Part shown: piece by piece, positions 53,574-61,857 of the stretch | Layout of the letters: the number at the start of each line of letters is the position of its first letter | Position numbering within the stretch: the first letter of the stretch is position 1 | Assembly: GCA_030539275.1 (NCBI GenBank) | Contig: JAUNSK010000007.1 | Location: forward strand, 1-64,000 | Source: Oscillospiraceae bacterium | GTDB lineage: Bacteria; Bacillota; Clostridia; Oscillospirales; Ruminococcaceae | Length of the DNA: 64,000 bases | Direction: 5' to 3' | Notes under the pieces: model-generated | The model's database searches: none | Told to the model about the DNA's origin: nothing | What the model saw: only the letters and a program-made list of their open reading frames with translations | Position numbers and translations under genes: made by a program

Positions 53574-55364
53574 ATGAATTTCAAACCAAAAGGTTATCTC
53601 AGCCGTATAGTCGGTGCTGCAGCTGCAGCTGTTCTGACATTAATGCCTTTTTCAGCTTCAGCCCCTTCCTGTTCATTTGATGCCGGTGAAGTTTCCGCCG
53701 ATGCAGTTGCCGTTTCCAAAAAAACATCTGACTGTGATTATTCATTTAAAGTAGGCGAAAAGATTGACAGTGACAATCAGTACATTCTTGATCTGTCTGA
53801 TATTGCATCAGGAAGCACTATCTCTGAAATACTCATTGAAGTATCGACTTCTCAGGCTTCCTCCCAGGCAATGGTTGCCTATGGATGCCATGTAGCAGGA
53901 TATAATGAGGATGACTGGTTTTCAGATTCCGGAATAAGCTCAGGAAACATAATTGATTTTCTGTATACAGTTCCGCAGGAAGTATCATCAGTGTTCGGCA
54001 AAGATTTTACATCAATTAATATTCAGTACTGGTGGGGCTCAGAGGACAGCGTTACAGTCGAAAGTGTCGGAGTAAATGTTCTTGGCGGTACTGCAAGCAC
54101 GCTCAAGGGTGATCTTAATGCTGACAAGAAGATCAATGTTGCCGATCTTGTTATTCTGCAGAAATATTTACTCGGCAGTGAAGAACTAAAAAATGAAAAT
54201 GCAGCCGATTACAATAATGACAGTGCAGTTGATCTGCTTGATTTTATTCTGATAAGAGACAAGATCATCAGGGCAGAAGCAGATAAACCGATAATCACAG
54301 ATGAAAGTGCCATAGAGTTTGTAAAGAATATAAAAATCGGCTGGAATCTCGGAAACACCCTCGATACATATGGCATAACAAAAGGACTGTTTCCTAACGG
54401 ATGGATAACAGATCCGACCATCGCCCAGTTCGAGACATCATGGAACAATCCTATAACATCAAAAGAAATGATCGATGCTGTAAAGGCTGCCGGTTTCAAT
54501 ACAGTACGTGTTCCTGTAAGCTGGGGTGAAAAAATGGGTAATGGTCCTGACTATACCGTTGATCCTGCATGGATGTCTCGTGTAAATGAAGTAGTTGACT
54601 ATGTTATAGACAATGACATGTACTGCATTCTTAATGTACATCACGACGACTACTGGATGATCCCTACTGCTGCAAATTACAGCAAATCAGAAGCCCAGCT
54701 CGATAAGCTCTGGGAACAGATAGCAGAAAACTTCAGATCATATGATGAACACCTTATTTTTGAAACAATGAATGAACCTCGTCTTGTAGGTGATGCAACA
54801 GAATGGATGGGCGGAACATCAGAAGCAAGAGACTGCATAAACAAGCTTAACCAGTCAGCACTTGACGTTATCAGAGGAAACGGCGGAAACAACGAGAAGA
54901 GATACGTTATGATGCCGACTTATGCAGCAGCAAATATTCCTCAGACTATCAATGACATGGTCGTTCCTGAGGATGACAAGGTAATAGTATCAATTCATGC
55001 ATATGCACCGTATTCGTTTGCACTTGATCCGAAAGGAACTGCAGAATGGAGCGGTACAGCAGCAGAAGTAAACGAGCTTGACTCAAACTTCAAAGCCCTT
55101 TACGATAAATTTATCAGTCAGAATATTCCTGTTGTAATAGGAGAATTTGCATCTCTTGAAAAGGGAAACAACACTCAGGACCGAATCCGCTGGGCTGAGA
55201 CATATACTACTCTTGCCTCAAAGTATGGTATACCATGCGTATGGTGGGATAACAATGCTTTCTCATCAGCTGATTCAAATATTGGCATTTTCAACCGCAG
55301 CACTCTTAAGTTTGAATTCCCAGGCATAGTGGAGGCTCTTATGAAAGGTGTAGCCGGAAGATAA
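53574..55364 (+). CDS. Secreted GH5 glycoside hydrolase with internal dockerin and an unassigned N-terminal module
   Basis: The 596-residue protein starts with a signal peptide (about 1-30). A beta-rich module (about 52-172, several Trp and Tyr such as QYWWGSED) is probably carbohydrate-binding but was not assigned. A type I dockerin follows at about 177-235 (GDLNADKKINVADLVILQKY and ADYNNDSAVDLLDFILIRDK). The GH5 domain is at about 243-596 with acid/base Glu401 in ETMNEP and nucleophile Glu524 in PVVIGEFA; GWNLGNTLD is typical of the GH5_4 endoglucanases/xyloglucanases. Placing the dockerin in the middle rather than at the end is less common. A GGAGG ribosome site supports the start. Confidence 0.93.
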   Translation: MNFKPKGYLSRIVGAAAAAVLTLMPFSASAPSCSFDAGEVSADAVAVSKKTSDCDYSFKVGEKIDSDNQYILDLSDIASGSTISEILIEVSTSQASSQAMVAYGCHVAGYNEDDWFSDSGISSGNIIDFLYTVPQEVSSVFGKDFTSINIQYWWGSEDSVTVESVGVNVLGGTASTLKGDLNADKKINVADLVILQKYLLGSEELKNENAADYNNDSAVDLLDFILIRDKIIRAEADKPIITDESAIEFVKNIKIGWNLGNTLDTYGITKGLFPNGWITDPTIAQFETSWNNPITSKEMIDAVKAAGFNTVRVPVSWGEKMGNGPDYTVDPAWMSRVNEVVDYVIDNDMYCILNVHHDDYWMIPTAANYSKSEAQLDKLWEQIAENFRSYDEHLIFETMNEPRLVGDATEWMGGTSEARDCINKLNQSALDVIRGNGGNNEKRYVMMPTYAAANIPQTINDMVVPEDDKVIVSIHAYAPYSFALDPKGTAEWSGTAAEVNELDSNFKALYDKFISQNIPVVIGEFASLEKGNNTQDRIRWAETYTTLASKYGIPCVWWDNNAFSSADSNIGIFNRSTLKFEFPGIVEALMKGVAGR

Positions 55365-55412
55365 TTTTATAAAGCTTTTACCAATCTTATTTATACAAAC
55401 CTCTTCCTTACG

Positions 55413-55454
55413 CAAAGTGCCGCAGTCTTACTGGCTGCGGCACTTTGTATTTTT
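55413..55454 (+). terminator. GH5 terminator embedded in the 3' end of the convergent regulator gene
   Basis: A perfect 13-bp inverted repeat (arms 55413-55425 and 55435-55447) is followed by TATTTTT on the plus strand. It overlaps the last codons of the regulator gene, whose stop is at 55428. Confidence 0.9.
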
Positions 55455-57143
55455 GTGCAATGATAGGTATCTGCCCGGTGAACATCCGTATTTCTCACGA
55501 AATCGCTTATAAAAGTATCCGAGGTTATTAAAGCCGCTCATGTAACATATCTGCGTAATTGGCTCCTTTGCGGCATCAAGAAGCCCTGCTGCATAGCTTA
55601 ACCTCAGTGAATTTATATGCTGCGTCGGTGAAAGCCCGGTGTATCTGCGGAATTCACGTGTGATATGCTCCTGTGACATATGTGATAATTCAAGGAGTCT
55701 GGGAAGACCTTCAATAAAGTTCTCCGGCTTGTCCATCTCACGCATAACATCTCTCATCCAGACAGGAATGCACCCGTGAGTAACGCATGACAGACCGTTC
55801 TCACTATACTTTTTCAGATACATAAGTGCATCTGAAATATTCTTGTTCCACAATCTGTATACCCCGCTAAGTATCTCAAAATCAATATCATACTCTATTA
55901 TAGAGAAGCCCAGAAACTGTTCATTGAAATGTACCGGTGAATAGAAAAGAATATGGCTTTCTTCCCTGTCACGAAGCAGTGATACCTCCAGATCGTCAGA
56001 GCTGACCGACAGGTATTTTGCAGTATCAGATCCTTCGTTCTTGTCAAGAAGAACAGTAATTTTTCCTGTATCAGACGGATTATACACACAAAGAACATAT
56101 CTGCGGAAGCCATTTATCAGATATGTAAGCGAATCAATGGCATCAACAAGCTCATTTATATCAGCAGCACTCATCAGACGTTCATTCATATTGCCGGATT
56201 CAAATTTTTCTGAATACTTCTGCCTTGAAACAATAAGATTTTTATGTTTTGTTACAAAAGCGCTGTCTGAACGGCCACATCCGCAGCTCCTGTTGCAGAT
56301 AAGCTTTCCACTCCCTATTTCAGGTTCATGAATATGTCTGTCGGATATCAGATTGAATAATCTCATAAAGCACTTCTGGCCTGCCTGGATATTAGGAAAG
56401 AGATATGTAGTTACCGTCGGAATGCTGAGCATCGAATCAATTACCGCATCAAAACCGGTTACAGCAATATCCTCAGGAATTCTTATATCATACCGGGCAA
56501 GAGTATTTATCAGCGATACTGCTGAATAGTCATTTACGCACACAACTGCCTCCGGGCGCTCCACACTGCCTGTTCCTATAGCTTTTCCAAGTCTGGCAGC
56601 AGCATCGACCCAGAAATCTCCGTCAAAAATACAGTCCTCGCCTGCTTCAAGCCCGTGAGCTCTCATCGCATCCTTATATCCCTCTGTACGCTCATCTGAT
56701 GTAAAATTGCCCCTGGTTCCTGCGAGACAATAAATCTTATGGAGATCATGAACGTCGATCAGATGTGATACAAGTTCACTGAAATGTTTTCTGCTGCTTA
56801 CGCAGAAACTTCGAAAACCGATATTATCTGACGGATCAGAGCATATACGCACCACGGGTACATGGCATTTGCGGTTTAATATATCTATAATTTTCTCTCT
56901 CATTCTGTCTGTCCAGATCTCTGCGTCCTCAAAAATCACACCGTCATAAACATCAAAGTTTATTTTGCTGTACAGCTGTTCCTCACCCGACTGATGCGGT
57001 ATCTCATCCTCACATTCTGAAAAGACATAGAAAACAGATATATTGCAGTCAAGCTTCTGAGCCTGAGAAATAATGCCTCGTACGAGTTCACTGTTATTAT
57101 GGTTGAGCTGACCGAGAATTACTGCTGCAGAATATCTTTTCAT
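55428..57143 (-). CDS. XylR-like regulator: LacI-type sensor domain plus AraC-type DNA-binding domain
   Basis: The 571-residue protein has an N-terminal periplasmic-binding-protein-like sensor (about 5-290, with VVCVNDYSAVSLINTL and DIAVTGFDAV, like LacI-family cores), a middle region of about 170 residues, and a C-terminal AraC double helix-turn-helix (about 470-565, ITREFRRYTGLSPTQHIN and ICYMSGFNNLGYFYKRF). This order resembles E. coli XylR, which binds xylose and activates xylan or xylose genes. It is flanked by GH5 and xylanase genes, so control of these by a sugar released from plant wall is likely. Confidence 0.88.
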   Translation of the reverse strand: MKRYSAAVILGQLNHNNSELVRGIISQAQKLDCNISVFYVFSECEDEIPHQSGEEQLYSKINFDVYDGVIFEDAEIWTDRMREKIIDILNRKCHVPVVRICSDPSDNIGFRSFCVSSRKHFSELVSHLIDVHDLHKIYCLAGTRGNFTSDERTEGYKDAMRAHGLEAGEDCIFDGDFWVDAAARLGKAIGTGSVERPEAVVCVNDYSAVSLINTLARYDIRIPEDIAVTGFDAVIDSMLSIPTVTTYLFPNIQAGQKCFMRLFNLISDRHIHEPEIGSGKLICNRSCGCGRSDSAFVTKHKNLIVSRQKYSEKFESGNMNERLMSAADINELVDAIDSLTYLINGFRRYVLCVYNPSDTGKITVLLDKNEGSDTAKYLSVSSDDLEVSLLRDREESHILFYSPVHFNEQFLGFSIIEYDIDFEILSGVYRLWNKNISDALMYLKKYSENGLSCVTHGCIPVWMRDVMREMDKPENFIEGLPRLLELSHMSQEHITREFRRYTGLSPTQHINSLRLSYAAGLLDAAKEPITQICYMSGFNNLGYFYKRFREKYGCSPGRYLSLHKNTKCRSQ

Positions 57144-57541
57144 CTTATCATACCCGCCTTATATAAAATTCGTTTATTTTTCGACAAAATAGATTAAATA
57201 TATATTGTGATTTTTCTGATTCATTTATATATATAATATACATAATAATCCAGTGTCATTCTGATAATATAATAATAAAGCATAGTTTATGTTTTTTCAA
57301 GATAGCAATCATATAAATAATTGCTGAATTATTATGAAATATTAGAATAACAGCTATATATAGAATTTCATAAGTTTGCTATTTAAGCTTAACTTATTTA
57401 TAAAATCAATTAAATAATTAATTATTTTTATGTTTATTTAGCTGATTATCATTTCATTTTTGTGGAAACTACATATTTATGTCAATTCTGTTTGTCTATA
57501 ATAATGCTTTTAAATTTTACTTCTCATTTTTTAGCCAGTAG
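57144..57541. other. AT-rich gene-free region between regulator and xylanase
   Basis: About 400 very AT-rich bases carry no ORF with a ribosome site. The stretch should contain the promoter of the regulator (minus) and upstream activating sites of the xylanase gene, but no distinct motif besides the inverted repeat at 57542 was seen. Confidence 0.5.
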
Positions 57542-57611
57542 AAATTGCGTTTCGCAATTTTTGACTATAAAAATGTGTCATATTGACTTTAATTTATAAG
57601 TATAGTACACT
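57542..57611 (+). promoter_or_regulatory. Promoter and candidate operator of xylanase copy 1
   Basis: A perfect inverted repeat AAATTGCG-TTT-CGCAATTT lies at 57542-57560. A promoter follows with TTGACT at 57583-57588, a 17-base spacer and TACACT at 57606-57611. The half-site CGCAATTTTT recurs at a matching position upstream of xylanase copy 2. The divergent XylR-like regulator is the best candidate to bind it. Confidence 0.55.
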
Positions 57612-57637
57612 ATAAGCCAAAGGAAGGTGGTTAATAA

Positions 57638-60199
57638 ATGAAACAAAAACTACTAAGTTGTTTCATCGCAGTTTTAATGTGTTTCACCCTGATTCCTGCC
57701 GGGGCTGTTACTGCCGCAACAGTTCTGACTGAGAATAAAACGGGAAACGCAGACGATTATGACTACGAGCTCTGGAAAGACTACGGCACTACCAGCATGA
57801 CACTTAATGCAGGCGGTACTTTCAGTTGTCAGTGGAGCAATATCGGCAATGCTCTTTTCCGTAAAGGAAAGAAATACGGATCCTCACCGAGCTGGCAGTC
57901 ACTCAAAGGTATCAATGTTGATTACAGCTGTGACTATAATCCAAACGGAAACTCATATCTTTGTGTTTACGGCTGGACCAAAGAACCTCTGGTTGAATAC
58001 TATATCGTAGACAGCTGGGGCAGCTGGCGTCCACCAGGATCTTCTCCGAAAGCTCAGATCACAGTTGACGGCGGTACATATGATGTTTACGAGACTACTC
58101 GTGTAAATAAGCCGTCAATCATAGGAGACACAACATTCCAGCAGTACTGGAGCGTTCGTACTACAAAGCGTACAAGCGGTACAATTTCTGTAAGCAAGCA
58201 TTTCGAAGCATGGGAAAAGCTCGGAATGAAAATGGGAAACATGTATGAAACTGCCCTTACAGTTGAAGGCTACCAGTCAAGCGGCAGCGCAAACGTTACT
58301 AAGAACAACATTACTTTCGGCGAAACCCAGACGACTGATCCTCCGGTTACCACAAAGCCTTTAGACGGCGATACTCCTGTTGGTTCAGGCACTGGCGTAT
58401 CTGATACATTTGAAGGTACAGGCAGCAGCTGGACAGGACGCGGCGATGTAAATGTACTTCTTACAAGCAGTTACAAGCACGGCGGAAGCAAATCAATGGC
58501 ATGTACAGGAAGAACCGATTCATGGAACGGTTTATCTTGTGCATCAAGCGAACTTAAGGCCGGCGGTTCCTATACTTTTGATTCCTATGTAAGCTATGAC
58601 AACAGTGCTTATCCTTCACATGGTTTCACATTTGGTGTTCAGTATGATGACAGCACAGGCACAACACAGTATGACAATATTGGTAATGCAACTGTTTCAT
58701 CAGGCAAATGGTCACTTCTTTCAGGTGACTTCACAATTCCGTCAGGTGCATCAAACATTTCTCTGTATGTACAGACAGAATATACTGAATCCGCTACAGC
58801 AGAAGATCTTATTGACTTCTACCTTGATGATGTAACGCTTACTTCATCAGGTTCAATAACACCGCCTGTTACTACACCTGGTACTACAACTCCGGGAAGC
58901 GGTACAACCGGCAACCAGAATTCAAAGTATCTTAAAGAAGCATTCGGTGATTTCTTCAGGATCGGTACATCAGTCAGCCCTAATGAGCTCAGCTCAGGCG
59001 GAGACTTTATCAAGAAACACTTCAACAGCATCACTCCTGAAAATGAACTTAAACCGGATTCAACTCTTAACCAGCAGGCAAGCCAGCAGATGGGCAATAA
59101 TGTAAACCCGCAGGTTTCTCTGAGCTATGGTGCAAAACAGACTCTTAAGTTCTGTGAGGACAACAACATTGCACTTCGTGGTCATACACTTGTATGGTAC
59201 AGCCAGACTCCTGACTGGTTATTCCGTGAAAACTTCTCAAACAACGGAAGCTACGTTTCAAAAGACATTATGGACCAGCGTCTTGAAAACTACATCAAGA
59301 ACGTTATGAATGCAATCGCAACTGAATTCCCTAAACTTAATGTTTATGCATGGGATGTCTGCAACGAATTATTTGTAAATGACGGCGGCGGACTCCGTCC
59401 GGCTGACAACTCGAACTGGACCAGAATCTACGGTGATGACAGCTTTGTTATGAAGGCATTCACATATGCAAGAAAATATGCTCCTAAGGGATGCAAACTC
59501 TTCCTCAATGATTACAACGAATATATTCCTGCAAAGACAAATGATATCTACAACCTGGCTATGAAGCTTAAGGAAGCAGGCGTTATCGATGGTATCGGAA
59601 TGCAGTCTCATCTTGATGTTTCATACCCAAGTGCCCAGGTATACAAAACTGCTCTTGAAAAGTTCTTAAGCACAGGCCTCGAAGTTCAGGTTACTGAGCT
59701 TGATATCACATGCGGCGATGCATCTGCACAGGCTAAGCTCTTCGCTGATATATTCCAGCTTTGCGTTGACCATGCTTCACAGATCGGCGCTGTTACAGTC
59801 TGGGGTACACATGACTCAATCAGCTGGCGCAGCAGCCAGAACCCGCTGCTCTTTGGAGCTAACTATTCTGAAAAACAGGCCTACAAATCAGTTCTTGAAG
59901 TTGCACAGAAAGCAACTCCGGCAACTACAACAACTACTACTCCGAAGGTTACAACAGTAACAACTACAACAACTCCGAAAACCACAACACCTGCTACAAC
60001 GACTACTAAACTTCAGCAAAACCTTAAGGGTGATGTTGATTGTAACGGTACTGTTAATGCAACAGATGTAGTGAAGATTATTCAGGCTATGCTCGGAAAG
60101 ATCACACTTTCATCAGAAGGTCTTGCTAACGCAGATATTAACGCAGACAACAGACTTTCAATTATTGATGTTATTAAAATTAAAAATATGCTTCTTTGA
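57638..60199 (+). CDS. Bifunctional GH11-CBM22-GH10 xylanase with dockerin (XynD-like), copy 1
   Basis: This 853-residue secreted enzyme cuts the beta-1,4-xylan backbone. It has a signal peptide (about 1-27) and an N-terminal GH11 domain (about 28-228) with nucleophile Glu120 (PLVEYYIVD) and acid/base Glu210 (TVEGYQSSG). A CBM22 module follows at about 253-402. After a Thr-rich linker comes GH10 (about 428-770) with acid/base Glu577 (WDVCNE) and nucleophile Glu687 (VTELDI). A second Thr-rich linker leads to a type I dockerin (about 792-853). The order matches R. flavefaciens XynD-type enzymes apart from the dockerin. The ribosome site is AAGGAAGGTGG. Its terminator is at 60212. A second copy starts at 61858. 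Confidence 0.96.
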   Translation: MKQKLLSCFIAVLMCFTLIPAGAVTAATVLTENKTGNADDYDYELWKDYGTTSMTLNAGGTFSCQWSNIGNALFRKGKKYGSSPSWQSLKGINVDYSCDYNPNGNSYLCVYGWTKEPLVEYYIVDSWGSWRPPGSSPKAQITVDGGTYDVYETTRVNKPSIIGDTTFQQYWSVRTTKRTSGTISVSKHFEAWEKLGMKMGNMYETALTVEGYQSSGSANVTKNNITFGETQTTDPPVTTKPLDGDTPVGSGTGVSDTFEGTGSSWTGRGDVNVLLTSSYKHGGSKSMACTGRTDSWNGLSCASSELKAGGSYTFDSYVSYDNSAYPSHGFTFGVQYDDSTGTTQYDNIGNATVSSGKWSLLSGDFTIPSGASNISLYVQTEYTESATAEDLIDFYLDDVTLTSSGSITPPVTTPGTTTPGSGTTGNQNSKYLKEAFGDFFRIGTSVSPNELSSGGDFIKKHFNSITPENELKPDSTLNQQASQQMGNNVNPQVSLSYGAKQTLKFCEDNNIALRGHTLVWYSQTPDWLFRENFSNNGSYVSKDIMDQRLENYIKNVMNAIATEFPKLNVYAWDVCNELFVNDGGGLRPADNSNWTRIYGDDSFVMKAFTYARKYAPKGCKLFLNDYNEYIPAKTNDIYNLAMKLKEAGVIDGIGMQSHLDVSYPSAQVYKTALEKFLSTGLEVQVTELDITCGDASAQAKLFADIFQLCVDHASQIGAVTVWGTHDSISWRSSQNPLLFGANYSEKQAYKSVLEVAQKATPATTTTTTPKVTTVTTTTTPKTTTPATTTTKLQQNLKGDVDCNGTVNATDVVKIIQAMLGKITLSSEGLANADINADNRLSIIDVIKIKNMLL

Positions 60200-60209
60200 T
60201 AAGTAAGCA

Positions 60210-60256
60210 AAGTTTCCGGATTCTGAAAAACAGTTCAGAATCCGGAATTTATTTTA
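60210..60256 (+). terminator. Terminator of xylanase copy 1
   Basis: TTCCGGATTCTGAA pairs perfectly with TTCAGAATCCGGAA around a short loop; TTTATTTT follows on the plus strand. Confidence 0.9.
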
Positions 60257-60263
60257 AACAAGA

Positions 60264-60307
60264 AAATCATCATACATGCTTCGTGCGGATGTATGATGAT
60301 TTTTTTA
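60264..60307. terminator. Second, bidirectional terminator
   Basis: AATCATCATACAT pairs with ATGTATGATGATT around an 11-base loop. A strong T run follows on the plus strand and a shorter one on the minus strand, so it may also end the SGNH hydrolase transcript. Confidence 0.85.
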
Positions 60308-60325
60308 GTATTCAGTAAAGTTTTT

Positions 60326-61411
60326 TTATTGGCAAAGACCAAATTCAGCAGCTATAAAAATAAGTTTTTTATTTTTTACTCTTAGCTCCACTATATGATT
60401 TTCACAGCTGGAAAAACTGCATACTTTTTTTATAACCGGATTGTTCCAGCCATACACACTGCTTCCCTGGAGTTCATCAACAAGCGTATTGTCGACAAAT
60501 ACCTGAGCATCTGCATATCTTACCTCACGGTCATGCATATATGCAATAAACAGATGCCTGAATGAAGCCTCAAATCTGATAACAGCACCACCGGATACAT
60601 TTTTAGTTGTTGCCAGAGCATTGTCAAACTGTTCTATACCTTTTACAGGTTCAAATCCAACCAGTTTAATTTTCGTTCTTTCCGGATCAAGTGCACAGTA
60701 ATCTGAATAATCAACTCCATAAAGAGGTTTCCACTCGCTGCAGCTTATGTCCGGTTCAGACTGTGAGATCTTCTCAAAAAGGTTTATCATGCAGTCAGCA
60801 ATAAACCTGTGTCCCCATATACTCGGATGTGCAAAATCAGGTGAATACAGGTTCCACTGAATTTCATCGGAGTCAAGAAGCATTTTGAGCGAATCTGCAA
60901 CGCTGACCATCGGCAGATCATAGTTTTCGCCGACCTTTTTCATGTAAGCCTGGCACGTGTAAAATGAGCTGTTTATCATGAATACAGAAATTACTGCAGG
61001 TGATTGCGGAAGGTCCAGCAGTCTGCGGATAAGGCTCTCATATGCTGTAATATGATCACTGCCGCATTCATTATTAACGGCATATTCAACGATCACTATA
61101 TCAGGGTTTATTCCAGTTATATATTTGTCTGTAATTGAAAGGCCTAAAAATGAGTTCTCGCTTGCCAGCGCCATATTTACATAATTTATTTTCAGCATAG
61201 GATACTTATTGCACAAATATCTGTGAAGCAGCACACTATATGACTGCGTCAGGATCTTTTCACCGTCCCATCCCTGAGTAACTGAACCTCCGAGAAATGC
61301 AATCGTTATTTCTTTTTTCTGTGTTTTCTCCAGTATCGTTTTTAATCTGTAGTTGTTTCCGTATGAACAAAGTGATTTTTCCACAGCTTCTTCATATCTG
61401 GCCTGATCCAT
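60326..61411 (-). CDS. SGNH/GDSL-family hydrolase
   Basis: The 361-residue protein has an SGNH esterase core (about 35-220): the serine block IAFLGGSVTQGW with Ser43, a glycine/asparagine region around NMALASENS and VEYAVNNECG, and the Asp-His pair in SPDFAHPSIWGH. The C-terminal 130 residues are beta-rich. No signal peptide is visible, so it is probably cytoplasmic. Its place between two xylanase genes suggests deacetylation of xylo-oligosaccharides taken up by the cell, but the substrate is inference. Confidence 0.85.
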   Translation of the reverse strand: MDQARYEEAVEKSLCSYGNNYRLKTILEKTQKKEITIAFLGGSVTQGWDGEKILTQSYSVLLHRYLCNKYPMLKINYVNMALASENSFLGLSITDKYITGINPDIVIVEYAVNNECGSDHITAYESLIRRLLDLPQSPAVISVFMINSSFYTCQAYMKKVGENYDLPMVSVADSLKMLLDSDEIQWNLYSPDFAHPSIWGHRFIADCMINLFEKISQSEPDISCSEWKPLYGVDYSDYCALDPERTKIKLVGFEPVKGIEQFDNALATTKNVSGGAVIRFEASFRHLFIAYMHDREVRYADAQVFVDNTLVDELQGSSVYGWNNPVIKKVCSFSSCENHIVELRVKNKKLIFIAAEFGLCQ

Positions 61412-61802
61412 ATCATATCACACTGCTTTCATATAATTTTGAGTAGTAGTAATAAAAATTTTATTAAAATAATTATAATTCTTCTTTAATTTAATCATAT
61501 ACCATAATCAGCTATTTTTCAATACTTTATGATGCTATATACACATTATACAGTATAAAATTATGTGTATACATGTTATAATTTCTAATCTATTTATATA
61601 TTTTTGTAATCATTTTCATCATTTTTCATTGCTTATATAGTATATAAAAATACAATTTTAAAAGAATATCATTTTTTATTTTATGCTTTCTGTTGAATAT
61701 TAACAATAATTTTTCTATTGTTTTTTCTGTTATTAACAGTGGTGTGTTTTTATGAACAATAGATAATTTTTAGCGCAATTTTTGGTTACAAAATGTTCAT
61801 GC
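61412..61802. other. AT-rich gene-free region upstream of xylanase copy 2
   Basis: About 390 bases without an ORF. It resembles the region before copy 1 only near its right end (CGCAATTTTT at 61774-61783 and the promoter). The rest has diverged or is unrelated. Confidence 0.5.
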
Positions 61803-61831
61803 TTGACAAAACACTTTATAAATAGTAAACT
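61803..61831 (+). promoter_or_regulatory. Promoter of xylanase copy 2
   Basis: TTGACA at 61803-61808, a 17-base spacer and TAAACT at 61826-61831. The CGCAATTTTT half-site 29 bases upstream of the -35 box matches copy 1, but the other half of the inverted repeat is missing. Confidence 0.65.
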
Positions 61832-61857
61832 GAAAATCAAAGGAAGGTGGTTAATAA

